DNA of 6,945 nucleotides from Deltaproteobacteria bacterium (lineage in GTDB: Bacteria > Desulfobacterota > Binatia > Binatales > Binataceae), in assembly GCA_021780585.1 (NCBI GenBank), contig JAJXYM010000270.1, positions 1 through 6,945 on the forward strand, read 5' to 3'. A model generated the notes under the pieces. The model made no database searches and was not told where the DNA came from. It was given only the letters and a program-made list of their open reading frames with translations. Each line of letters starts with the position of its first letter. Position 1 is the stretch's first letter. Positions 1-6,473 of the stretch are shown one piece after another. A program made the translations under genes and the position numbers.

Positions 1-651
1 CAGCCCCAAGCTCGCGACACTCGCCGCGCGGAGCAAGCCCACCGACGTTCCCGCTCTCACCATTAGACCCTCGCTCAAGCCGCAGCTCGCAGCTACGCTC
101 AGCGAAAGGAACATTGCGGCAACCGAGAGAGCGAAGGTGTCTATCGGGTAAAACGCACCAAGTCCGCCGCCTCCCTTAAAAATCAGGTAGACAGACCCTT
201 GGCCGCTTAGAAACTCAATCGCGTATGGGATCCAGTAAGCTCCGGCCGCCGCCGCCAGCATGGTCCCAACCGCCCAGAGCCGCCAGCCGTCAACCTTGAT
301 TGCCGTCGCTATAATTTTTCGGCGTCGTACGGAGCCCACGCCAATCAGCAGCGCCGCTGAGTAAACGGCCGCAAACAGTACGCTGATTACATAGGAGGCC
401 AGCAGGTATTTGTCCAACTGGGCGAAAAACGGCGGACCCATAAATGGAGCGAGACTTTCCGCGCCGCCGAGATAATAGATACACACCAGCAAATATACGT
501 GCAGGGTATAGAAATATATCAGTAGTTGAACCGGGACCAGGGCTGTCAGTCGCGTCGCCTTCCAAAGCAGAAAATTCAACACGACGTAGATGCACGTCAG
601 GCCGTATGCCGCCATCTCAAGGAGCTCAAAACTTGTCTTACCCAAGCTCAC
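1..651 (-). CDS. Multi-spanning membrane protein, N-terminal part; candidate O-antigen polymerase (Wzy-like)
   Basis: The gene runs off the left edge; 217 codons are visible. The start is taken as GTG at 651 because an in-frame TAG lies at 655-657, only two codons upstream. A GGGA-like sequence sits about eight bases before the GTG. ATG at 615 (codon 13) is an alternative. The product is strongly hydrophobic, with probable membrane segments near residues 12-30, 40-61, 83-106, 124-145 and 171-190, separated by short loops; basic stretches such as VRRRK (108-112) lie between them. I see no catalytic motif. Known Wzy polymerases are multi-spanning and poorly conserved, and one is expected beside a Wzx flippase and glycosyltransferases, so Wzy is the best guess from context. 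A membrane acyltransferase or other polytopic protein is possible. The coding call is firm; the function is tentative. Hand-counted GC at 541-600 is 32 of 60, far lower than in the adjacent glycosyltransferase gene. Confidence 0.6.
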   Translation of the reverse strand, partial: MSLGKTSFELLEMAAYGLTCIYVVLNFLLWKATRLTALVPVQLLIYFYTLHVYLLVCIYYLGGAESLAPFMGPPFFAQLDKYLLASYVISVLFAAVYSAALLIGVGSVRRRKIIATAIKVDGWRLWAVGTMLAAAAGAYWIPYAIEFLSGQGSVYLIFKGGGGLGAFYPIDTFALSVAAMFLSLSVAASCGLSEGLMVRAGTSVGLLRAASVASLGL

Positions 652-757
652 GCCCTAAATCCCAGAAACGATAATCGCAATGATCGCGTCGCGCACTGAT
701 TCACATTTAAATCGATTGCGAACATCAGGAACGCGGGCGGGCAGTCAGCCTCGCCAA
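652..757. other. Intergenic gap between glycosyltransferase and membrane-protein genes
   Basis: This 106-base gap is the longest non-coding stretch in the window, whereas other junctions are 47 bases or less. It contains an AT-rich core at about 705-717 with the small palindromes ATTTAAAT and AATCGATT. There is no clear hairpin followed by a T-run in either direction. The AT-rich core could mark a promoter for the leftward membrane-protein gene, but I cannot assign convincing -35 and -10 boxes. Confidence 0.4.
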
Positions 758-1810
758 TCAGGCCGGGGATGCGGGATGAAGCCCGGAGCGGACGCGCGCG
801 GCGATCCGGCGGAGTCTGATCCGGGCGGCGCCATGCTTGACGGCGAACCGGGCGCCGTCGGCCGCGCGGAACGCCCAGCGCGCCGCCGCGCCGATCGCGT
901 CGCGGCGGTTGAGCAAGCCGATCGTTCCGTTGAAGCGCCGGCCGAAAAATCCGCCGTCATCGCCCAGTGGATCGAAAATCGACGACGCGATGGCCTCGCC
1001 GCGCGCGGCGGCGCGAAAAGACTTGGCGATAATCTCGGCGCGAAGCCGCCGCTTCATCAGGCGAACGATTTGCTCGCGATCCGCCGCCGCCAGCGCCGCG
1101 TCGGCCTCGAACTTGCCGACGATCCGCTCGAAAGCCCGCGCCAGCCTGACGGGCGACACCCGCTGCGAGGCGTTCTGCGTTCCAATCACGAAGACCGCGC
1201 ACGGGTCGGTTGAGACGACAAGCGGAAACCGCGCCGCCATGCGCAATTGAAGGTCAAGGTCGGACGGCTCGCCCACCGCCTCGTCCAGGCCGCCGATCGC
1301 GTCGAACGCGGCGCGCCGAAAGAGCATCGAGGTCCAGTCGAAATTGCCATGGCCGAGGATTCCGAAACAGCCGCGCGGCGGGGCGTAAACGCCCGGTTTC
1401 CAGGCCAGGCTCGGCGAGCGATAGGTGCGGCCGGCCGGATCGGAACGGATTGAGGCGCCCGCGAACGCTCCGGCGTCGGGGCTTTCGCCCAACAGTCGCA
1501 TCCCCAGCGCGAAGAAATTCGGCAGCAGGATGTCATCGTCGCTGAGGAAATTGAAGAATGGCGTGGCGACCTGCGCGGCGCCATAGGCGAAATTGCGCAC
1601 CGGCCCGATATTTTCGGGATGGCAGTGATAATGCGCGCGGGGGTCGCGGCGCGCGATTTCGGCGACCACGTCGGCGGTTTCGTCGCCGGAGGCGTTATCC
1701 CATACGTGGATCTCAAAGTCCGGGTAAGTCTGGGCGAGCACGCTCCGAATCGCGCGGCTCAGGAGCCGCGGGCGCCGGTAGGTGGGGATCACGGTGGTGA
1801 TTTGGGCCAT
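758..1810 (-). CDS. Family 2 (GT-A fold) glycosyltransferase
   Basis: A 350-residue protein that probably transfers a sugar from a nucleotide donor onto the growing lipid-linked repeat unit at the cytoplasmic face of the membrane. The N-terminus has the classic GT2 pattern: a first strand with VIPTYRRP (residues 7-14), the nucleotide-binding WDNASGDET (37-45), the NIGPVRNFAYGAA segment (67-79), and the metal- and donor-binding acidic cluster SDDD (90-93). A later GGLDEAVGEPSDLDLQLR stretch (173-190) corresponds to the region that usually holds the catalytic base. After about residue 230 the protein is Arg/Ala-rich and helical, with no motif I recognise. The ATG at 1810 follows the flippase stop by 23 bases; the frame stays open far upstream, but the GT2 fold begins exactly at this ATG. 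A GGAG lies about 14 bases upstream, so the ribosome site is weak. Donor and acceptor cannot be told from sequence. The gene is extremely GC-rich. Confidence 0.9.
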   Translation of the reverse strand: MAQITTVIPTYRRPRLLSRAIRSVLAQTYPDFEIHVWDNASGDETADVVAEIARRDPRAHYHCHPENIGPVRNFAYGAAQVATPFFNFLSDDDILLPNFFALGMRLLGESPDAGAFAGASIRSDPAGRTYRSPSLAWKPGVYAPPRGCFGILGHGNFDWTSMLFRRAAFDAIGGLDEAVGEPSDLDLQLRMAARFPLVVSTDPCAVFVIGTQNASQRVSPVRLARAFERIVGKFEADAALAAADREQIVRLMKRRLRAEIIAKSFRAAARGEAIASSIFDPLGDDGGFFGRRFNGTIGLLNRRDAIGAAARWAFRAADGARFAVKHGAARIRLRRIAARVRSGLHPASPA

Positions 1811-1833
1811 GAGACTTTCGGGCGCTCCACGCC

Positions 1834-3348
1834 TTACGCGGCGCGCGACTGTCGCTCCCGCGGCACGAAGACGAAATCGCCGATCATCCGGCGGGTCGAG
1901 GAGCCGGCGATCGCATAGGCGCCCGCAAGATACGCCGCCGAGGCGACGGCATAGGCGAGCATCAGATTGCGCGGCGAGACGCCTTCGGCATACGGAAGCG
2001 CCATCCATGCAACCCCATAAGTCGCAAGCGCGAGAATCGCGATCCGCCCCAGATGCCGCAGCCACGCGGTGGTCTTGATCTCGAGGCACTCGCGGCAAAT
2101 CCGCGGCAGGCCATAGGCGTAGGCGAAAACGTGATAGACGATCCAGGACAGGCCGGCGCCCGTCAATCCGTAGAAGCGCACGAGCGCGATGGCAATGGGT
2201 AATGAAACAAAGAGCGCGAAGACGTTCTGGCGGTTGGCGATCTCGGGTTTTCCCGCCGCCAGCGAGAAAATGTAGGGCATGTTCAGGGCGCCGTTCATAT
2301 AATGGCCGATGGCGAGCAACGTGACCGGCAGCAGCAGGGACGCCGCCACTTCGCGATTGAACAGGAGCGTGGCGACCGGCACGCAGGCATAGACGAAGCC
2401 GGCGAAGACCGGGATGGCGCCAAAGCAGATGAGATCGTGAAGCTTGCGATACTGCTCGAAGGCGGCGCGGCGGTCCTGGCGAATCGTCAGGGAGAGCGCG
2501 GGGTAGGCGGCCTGCGCGACGGCGGCGGTGATCACGTTGGCGCGGCGCACCATCCGGGCGGCGACGGAATAGTAGCCGAGCGCGGCGATCGGCAACAGCT
2601 TGCTGACGATCGCGCCGTCGGCCTCGATATGCGCGACGCTGATCGCGGAGATGGCGGCCATATTCAGGGTGAAGGACAGGTTCCGGCGGATCACGCGCGC
2701 GGAAAATCCGGGGAGCAGCGTCCGCGGCGAAAATATCGCGGCGGCCGCGATCGCGTACACCGCCGTCCACAGGACGAAGACGGCGGCATACCAGTCGACC
2801 ACCGCAGCGACGCCGCCGCCAAAGTGGAGGATCGCGACGACGCCGAGCTGCTGGAGCACGATCGCGGCCACGTCGATGCCGTTGTTCAGCTCCATCCGCT
2901 GCAGGCCGCGAAAGAGGCTGGCGTAGAGCGAGCGCATCAGCGCCGTGAGCGCGGCGACGCCGAGCACGCGGATCATGTGAACGGCCAGCGCGGGCGTCAT
3001 CGCGCCGAGATGAATCCATCGGCTGACGAGCGTCGGGGCGAGCAGATAGACGGCGATCGCGAGCGCCAGATAGGCGCACCAGTAGAAGAGCGAGGCGGTG
3101 CGGATCAGATCGTGGACATAGCGGGGATCGTCGTGGCGATGGGCGGCGATTTCGCGCACCGTGGTGGCGCATACGCCCATTTCGAGCGCGGCGCAGAGGA
3201 CGCCGTTGAGCGTTACGGTAAAGAAGATGACGCCCAGCACGTCGGCGCCAAGCGCCTGGAATATGAAGCGCACCGCGACCAGCGACACCACGGCGAGGGT
3301 CGCCTGTCCGCCGAAGTTATACAGGATGTTTTTGCCGACTGTGGACAT
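1834..3348 (-). CDS. Wzx-type polysaccharide flippase (MATE/MOP superfamily)
   Basis: A 504-residue integral membrane protein that would flip an undecaprenyl-diphosphate-linked repeat unit across the inner membrane. Length and layout match the polysaccharide transporter family (Polysacc_synt/Wzx). It opens with the typical cytoplasmic N-terminus MSTVGKNILYNFGGQ followed by a first helix at about 15-33. Further hydrophobic segments lie near 38-60, 85-104, 118-138, 160-175, 182-206, 225-245, 308-330, 335-355, 375-395, 399-415, 433-452 and 462-482. The FRGLQRMELNN stretch (146-156) resembles the conserved loop after helix four in this family. Start choice: an in-frame ATG at 3441 would add 31 Arg-rich residues and overlap the aminotransferase gene, so ATG at 3348 is preferred, although its Shine-Dalgarno sequence is poor. 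It lies 47 bases after the aminotransferase stop and just before a glycosyltransferase, which supports the Wzx/Wzy assembly route. Symbol wzx would be reasonable, but the specific orthologue is not established. Confidence 0.9.
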   Translation of the reverse strand: MSTVGKNILYNFGGQATLAVVSLVAVRFIFQALGADVLGVIFFTVTLNGVLCAALEMGVCATTVREIAAHRHDDPRYVHDLIRTASLFYWCAYLALAIAVYLLAPTLVSRWIHLGAMTPALAVHMIRVLGVAALTALMRSLYASLFRGLQRMELNNGIDVAAIVLQQLGVVAILHFGGGVAAVVDWYAAVFVLWTAVYAIAAAAIFSPRTLLPGFSARVIRRNLSFTLNMAAISAISVAHIEADGAIVSKLLPIAALGYYSVAARMVRRANVITAAVAQAAYPALSLTIRQDRRAAFEQYRKLHDLICFGAIPVFAGFVYACVPVATLLFNREVAASLLLPVTLLAIGHYMNGALNMPYIFSLAAGKPEIANRQNVFALFVSLPIAIALVRFYGLTGAGLSWIVYHVFAYAYGLPRICRECLEIKTTAWLRHLGRIAILALATYGVAWMALPYAEGVSPRNLMLAYAVASAAYLAGAYAIAGSSTRRMIGDFVFVPRERQSRAA

Positions 3349-3376
3349 TCCACGACCGACGGAGGGAGAGCGACCG

Positions 3377-3406
3377 CCGGCGCGTCTTCGCCGGTTCAGG
3401 CGAAGA
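3377..3406 (-). promoter_or_regulatory. Two overlapping, mutually exclusive hairpins at the aminotransferase stop codon
   Basis: On the transcribed strand, an 8-base perfect stem is formed by 3406-3399 and 3392-3385 (arms TCTTCGCC and GGCGAAGA) with a six-base loop containing the aminotransferase TGA stop. A second, 6-base all-GC stem is formed by 3394-3389 and 3382-3377 (CCGGCG and CGCCGG), again with a six-base loop. The two share bases 3389-3392, so only one can form at a time. No T-run follows, so this is not a standard intrinsic terminator. It could affect mRNA processing or flippase expression. Short GC palindromes are common by chance in GC-rich DNA, so a role is unproven. Confidence 0.3.
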
Positions 3407-4520
3407 AGCTGGTTACGCCCTCGATCACGCGCTCGACCCACGCGGGCTTCATATTCGAATGCAGCGGCAGCGTCAGGACTTCCTGACAGATTCGTTCGGT
3501 GACCGCCATGTCGCCGCGCCGCGCCTCGCGAAAATAGGTGTGCTTGTGAACCGGAATGAAGTGGACGCCAACGCCCACCCCGCGCTTGTCGAGGTGTTGA
3601 ATCAGCGAATCGCGGCGATTCCCGGGCACGCGCAGGCTATAGATGAAAGGCGAGACGTCGGCAAAGTCGGTGCGCGGAGGCGTCAGCCCGTCGATGTCGG
3701 CGAACGCGGCGTTGTAGCGGCGGCAGACCTCGCGCCGGCTCTCGATAAATTCGCTGAGACGCTTGATCTGGGACAGGCCGACGCTGGCCATGACATTGGT
3801 CAGATGATAGCGAAACCCCTGACTCACTACGTCATAGTCCCATGCGCGGCTGTTCTGGTAGCGCAGCAGAGTATCCTTGTCGACGCCCAGCAGCCTCAGG
3901 TGGCGGAGTCGTTCCAATTCCGCGCGGTTCGGAGTGACGACGGCGCCGCCGTCAATGCTCGTGATAATCTTCACCGGATCGAAGCTAAAGCAGGCGATGT
4001 CGCCGAAGCCGCCGATCGGCCGCCCGTCCACCGACGTTCCAAATGCATGACAGCCGTCCTCCACCACGCGGAGATGGTGTCGCTTTGCGAGTCGATACAC
4101 ACCCTCAACGTCGCAAGCTATACCCGCAAAATGGAGCGGTATTATCGCCTTGGTGCGCGGGCCGATGAGTTCGCCGGCCTTGTCGCAATCGATGCCGAGA
4201 TTGTCATCCCTGATGTCACACATCACCACGCTGGCGCCGGTGGCGATGACCGCCTGATGATCCGCCACATAATTGAATGAGGTGGTAATAACTTCGTCCC
4301 CAGGACCGACACCCGCGGCGAGCAGCGCGATATGGAGCGCCGACGTGCCGGTGTTCGTTACGACCACATAACGGTCGCGCAGGTTCAAAACGCTGGCGAT
4401 TCGCTCCTCGAACTCCTTGGTCAGGGCTCCCATGCCCAACCACCCAACGTCCAACGCGTCCGTCACATGCTTGAGCGTATCAACGCCGATATGCGGGGCG
4501 AAAACCGGTATCGGTTCCAT
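3396..4520 (-). CDS. DegT/DnrJ/EryC1/StrS-family PLP-dependent sugar aminotransferase
   Basis: A 374-residue cytoplasmic enzyme, full length for this family, which transfers an amino group (usually from glutamate) to a keto group of a nucleotide-linked deoxysugar. Visible landmarks: TNTGTSALH (55-63), the phosphate-binding loop of PLP; SFNYVADHQAV (81-91); VVEDGCHAFG (152-161), whose Asp155 would contact the pyridine nitrogen; and CFSFDPVKIITSIDGG (177-192), where Lys184 is the Schiff-base lysine. YHLTNVMASVGLSQ (238-251) and GVHFIPVH (318-325) are the usual C-terminal family segments. The common pattern SFHxxK...GEGG here reads SFDPVK...SIDGG, so the His before the lysine is Asp and the GEGG is IDGG. 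The ATG at 4520 lies six bases after the upstream stop, with GAGAG just before it. C3 versus C4 specificity cannot be read from the sequence; the acetyltransferase two genes upstream suggests the amine is acylated. The family call is secure. Confidence 0.93.
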   Translation of the reverse strand: MEPIPVFAPHIGVDTLKHVTDALDVGWLGMGALTKEFEERIASVLNLRDRYVVVTNTGTSALHIALLAAGVGPGDEVITTSFNYVADHQAVIATGASVVMCDIRDDNLGIDCDKAGELIGPRTKAIIPLHFAGIACDVEGVYRLAKRHHLRVVEDGCHAFGTSVDGRPIGGFGDIACFSFDPVKIITSIDGGAVVTPNRAELERLRHLRLLGVDKDTLLRYQNSRAWDYDVVSQGFRYHLTNVMASVGLSQIKRLSEFIESRREVCRRYNAAFADIDGLTPPRTDFADVSPFIYSLRVPGNRRDSLIQHLDKRGVGVGVHFIPVHKHTYFREARRGDMAVTERICQEVLTLPLHSNMKPAWVERVIEGVTSFFA

Positions 4521-4526
4521 CAGCTC

Positions 4527-5204
4527 TCAGTCCTTGACGCATTTGAGATAGCCGTCCGGCGCGACGGTGATCTGCAGCTTCGACTCGATTTCGCGATCGA
4601 TGACGAATCGATCGTTAGACTGTAGAAATTCCCATACCGCGGTTTTTGGGTTATTGCCTCTATCCCAAGGCCGCTCAGGGTAGCTATGGGCTGGAAGGTC
4701 TTCGATCACCGTGTCGAATACCACTACATAGCTTCCTTGCTTTACCAATGGCGAATACGCAGCCAATTCCCGCGCCACGTGGGCATGAGTGTGCATCGAA
4801 TCGAGCACGACCATCGTCCTGCGGCCAGCCGCCCGCGCGCGAACCTCGGAGACGATCGAGTCGCTAACCGACGAACCCTCAACGAGCCGTATGCGCTTGG
4901 CCATTGAATGCGACTCGATAGCGCTTCGATTGTGCGGACGGATTTCGATATCGACTCCCAGCACTTCTCCCGGGCCTCCAATCAGTTCGAGCATGCTCGC
5001 ATAAAGCACCAGGGAGCCGCCATGAGCCACGCCGGTCTCGATGATTAGGTCAGGCCGTACTCTCCAGATTAGTTCCTGCATCGCCAGGATGTCCTGCGGA
5101 TACTGAATAATCGGCCTACCGAGCCAGGTGAAATTGTACGAGTACCGTTCCTTGACGCTTTCAGCTAGCCATTCAAGGTTTCTCTTGTTCATAGTGGCAA
5201 TCAT
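4527..5204 (-). CDS. CmcI / rhamnosyl O-methyltransferase family protein, probable SAM-dependent sugar O-methyltransferase
   Basis: A 225-residue protein of the family that Pfam calls cephalosporin hydroxylase (CmcI), which also includes mycobacterial rhamnosyl O-methyltransferases. It has a Rossmann-type SAM fold: SYNFTWLGRPIIQYPQDI (22-39), typical of the family; IIETGVAHGGSLVLYASML (54-72), the SAM-binding motif; GVDIEIRPHNR (83-93), whose acidic residues would hold the SAM ribose; LVEGSSVSD (107-115); LDSMHTHAHV (134-143) and VVFDTVIEDLP (161-171), which carry Asp and His residues that may bind a divalent metal. In a sugar-tailoring cluster, O-methylation of a deoxysugar hydroxyl is the likely role, though hydroxylase activity cannot be excluded. 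The start is taken at ATG 5204, because it overlaps the acetyltransferase stop as ATGA and suggests translational coupling; ATG 5192, four codons later, is also possible. Base composition is much less GC-rich than in the flippase and glycosyltransferase genes. Confidence 0.82.
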   Translation of the reverse strand: MIATMNKRNLEWLAESVKERYSYNFTWLGRPIIQYPQDILAMQELIWRVRPDLIIETGVAHGGSLVLYASMLELIGGPGEVLGVDIEIRPHNRSAIESHSMAKRIRLVEGSSVSDSIVSEVRARAAGRRTMVVLDSMHTHAHVARELAAYSPLVKQGSYVVVFDTVIEDLPAHSYPERPWDRGNNPKTAVWEFLQSNDRFVIDREIESKLQITVAPDGYLKCVKD

Positions 5205-5863
5205 TCCGCGGCGAAAAAGCGTTTCCAATCAAGCGTCATTCTAAGCAGGCGTCTTTCGCAGTTAAAATTCAAATTCGAGGTTTCCTCGTATCTCACCTCG
5301 CCATTCCGCTCCACTCTGGCCAATCCAACGGCTGCCGTTTGGCGAAACCCTAACGCCTCATAACCCGCGATTGCGCGCGGATTGTCCGCAAACACACGCA
5401 GAAAAAGGTTCCGCGCGCCCAAGACGCGATGCGCCCAACGTATTAGCGCGTTCTGTGCGTGAAACATTAGCCGCGCGGGATGGGCGCTTTTGCCCCGCAA
5501 CACATTGTCAATCTCGGCGGATTCGCAATCGATCCCGGACAAGCCCACATGTCCAATTCTCTCCTGGCGAGAATCGAGAACTAGAAACAATAGACGCTGG
5601 TCATCAGTCAGAACGACTTGCGAAAGCCAGGTGCGCGTTCGCTCCTTGGTGGCTCGGAACTGCGTAAGGAACCAGTGGCGGTTCCGCTGGCGCCAACAGG
5701 TGATATCATCGAGAAGAGCATTATCGCTCAGCGCGGCGTCAGTAATCGGTTGCAGGGACCCAATGACTCCAAGCTGCTTTTCGACTATGTCAATACGATC
5801 CGAAGTGGAGTCGCCGGAGTTCTTGAACTCACGGATAACATTGATCTGATCGCTTTTCGTCAT
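5201..5863 (-). CDS. GNAT-family N-acetyltransferase
   Basis: A 220-residue cytoplasmic protein with a RimJ/RimL-like GNAT domain at about residues 50-185. ITCWRQRNRHWFLTQ (54-68) and TKERTRTWL (72-80) form the usual first helices; LLFLVLDSRQERIGHVGLSGID (91-112) is the strand 2-4 region; a long helix ALIRWAHRVLGA (139-150) follows; and LFLRVFADNPRAIAGYEALGFRQ (153-175) is the highly typical C-terminal GNAT motif, with Asn161 and Tyr168 at the acetyl-CoA-facing positions. The acyl-CoA pyrophosphate loop between about 115 and 135 is not a clean Q/RxxGxG/A. The first 35-50 residues, before the domain, are polar and unassigned. Start: ATG 5863, 19 bases after the epimerase stop; ATG codons at 5971 and 5950 would overlap the epimerase gene by 68-89 bases and are unlikely. 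Lying near an aminotransferase gene, it probably acylates the sugar amine, but the acyl donor and position are inferred only. Confidence 0.8.
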   Translation of the reverse strand: MTKSDQINVIREFKNSGDSTSDRIDIVEKQLGVIGSLQPITDAALSDNALLDDITCWRQRNRHWFLTQFRATKERTRTWLSQVVLTDDQRLLFLVLDSRQERIGHVGLSGIDCESAEIDNVLRGKSAHPARLMFHAQNALIRWAHRVLGARNLFLRVFADNPRAIAGYEALGFRQTAAVGLARVERNGEVRYEETSNLNFNCERRLLRMTLDWKRFFAAE

Positions 5864-5882
5864 CTCGCGGTTCAGTTCGACG

Positions 5883-6473
5883 TCAAGCGCGCCGCGTTTT
5901 ACGCCGGGGAAAAACGGCGTGGGAGACCTCAAATTCGATTGTTTCTTCATTGAAAAATGGCAATTGAGCATCCCGCCGTGACATCGTCGTTGGCGTTATG
6001 GGCCACTTGATATCAATGGTTGGGTCGGCATATCGCACACCACGCGTCAACTCGGGATGGTGGAATTCGGAAATCTCATAGAAGACTTCGGTTTCATCCG
6101 CGAGCGTTTCGAAGCCGTGGGCAAGGCCTTCGGGCACGTATAGCGCCCGCCGGTTGTCGGCGTTCAATTCCACCGCCGTCCAGCGCCGGAAGGTCTCCGA
6201 CTGCGGGCGCAGATCGACGATTACGTCGTAAATCGCGCCGCGCGCGCAGCGCACCAGCTTGCATTCCGCGTGTGGCGGCGCCTGATAGTGCATCCCGCGC
6301 AAAGTGCCCCGTTTGTGGTTGAACGATACGCTGCATTGCGCAAGGTTCGGGTTGAGGCCGCGCTCCTCAAACTCGCGACGGCAAAAGGTGCGCGCAAAGA
6401 ACCCGCGTTCGTCCTCGATTCGCTCGGGCTCGATAACAAACGCCCCCTTCAGAACGGTCTCGATGAACTTCAT
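5883..6473 (-). CDS. rfbC: RmlC-like dTDP-4-keto-6-deoxyhexose 3,5-epimerase (or 3-epimerase)
   Basis: A 196-residue cupin enzyme that epimerises C3 and/or C5 of a dTDP-4-keto-6-deoxysugar, in the dTDP-rhamnose pathway or a branched-sugar pathway. Family landmarks: ERIEDERGFFARTF (17-30), QCSVSFNHKRGTLRGMHYQ (46-64) containing the catalytic His62, ECKLVRCARGAIYDVIVDLR (70-89) with Lys72, LYVPEGLAHGFETL (111-124), EVFYEISEF (129-137) with Tyr132 as the probable catalytic acid, and RGVRYADPTIDIKWP (144-158). Asp168 in SRRDAQLP matches the conserved late Asp. Residues 137-138 are Phe-His, where many RmlC proteins have Tyr-Tyr or Phe-Tyr. The last 20 or so residues form a basic tail beyond the usual core. 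ATG 6473 overlaps the upstream methyltransferase stop as ATGA. Next to a C-methyltransferase, it resembles NovU/NovW-type pairs in which the RmlC homologue acts on a branched sugar, so rfbC is a family-level symbol only. Confidence 0.87.
   Translation of the reverse strand: MKFIETVLKGAFVIEPERIEDERGFFARTFCRREFEERGLNPNLAQCSVSFNHKRGTLRGMHYQAPPHAECKLVRCARGAIYDVIVDLRPQSETFRRWTAVELNADNRRALYVPEGLAHGFETLADETEVFYEISEFHHPELTRGVRYADPTIDIKWPITPTTMSRRDAQLPFFNEETIEFEVSHAVFPRRKTRRA

Noticed and set aside
290..595. 101-codon minus-strand open frame near the left edge
   Set aside because: It is in a different frame from the longer hydrophobic reading that begins at 651 and stays open to the window edge. The latter has a clear membrane-protein pattern and this one does not.
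675..721. 7-base inverted repeat (TCGCAAT at 675-681, ATTGCGA at 715-721) in the intergenic gap
   Set aside because: The loop is 33 bases, the arms do not extend, and no T-run follows, so it is not convincing as a terminator or operator.
680..1213. 177-codon plus-strand open frame over the glycosyltransferase C-terminus
   Set aside because: Arg/Ala/Gly-rich with no domain, antisense to a supported gene in very GC-rich DNA where stop codons are rare.
1811..3172. Upstream in-frame extension of the glycosyltransferase by 454 codons
   Set aside because: This stretch is an out-of-frame reading of the flippase gene, extremely rich in Arg and Ala. The GT2 fold starts cleanly at ATG 1810, so a fusion protein is not credible.
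2302..3486. 394-codon open frame on the plus strand
   Set aside because: It lies antisense to the flippase gene. Its product is an Arg/Asp/Gly/His-rich, low-hydrophobicity sequence with no recognisable domain, typical of the frame opposite GC-rich hydrophobic coding DNA.
3459..4280. 273-codon open frame on the plus strand
   Set aside because: It is antisense to the aminotransferase gene, whose family motifs are unmistakable; the plus-strand product has no recognisable motif.
5864..5971. 36-codon N-terminal extension of the acetyltransferase
   Set aside because: It would overlap the epimerase gene by up to 89 bases and adds no recognisable part of the GNAT fold; ATG 5863 fits the operon spacing better.
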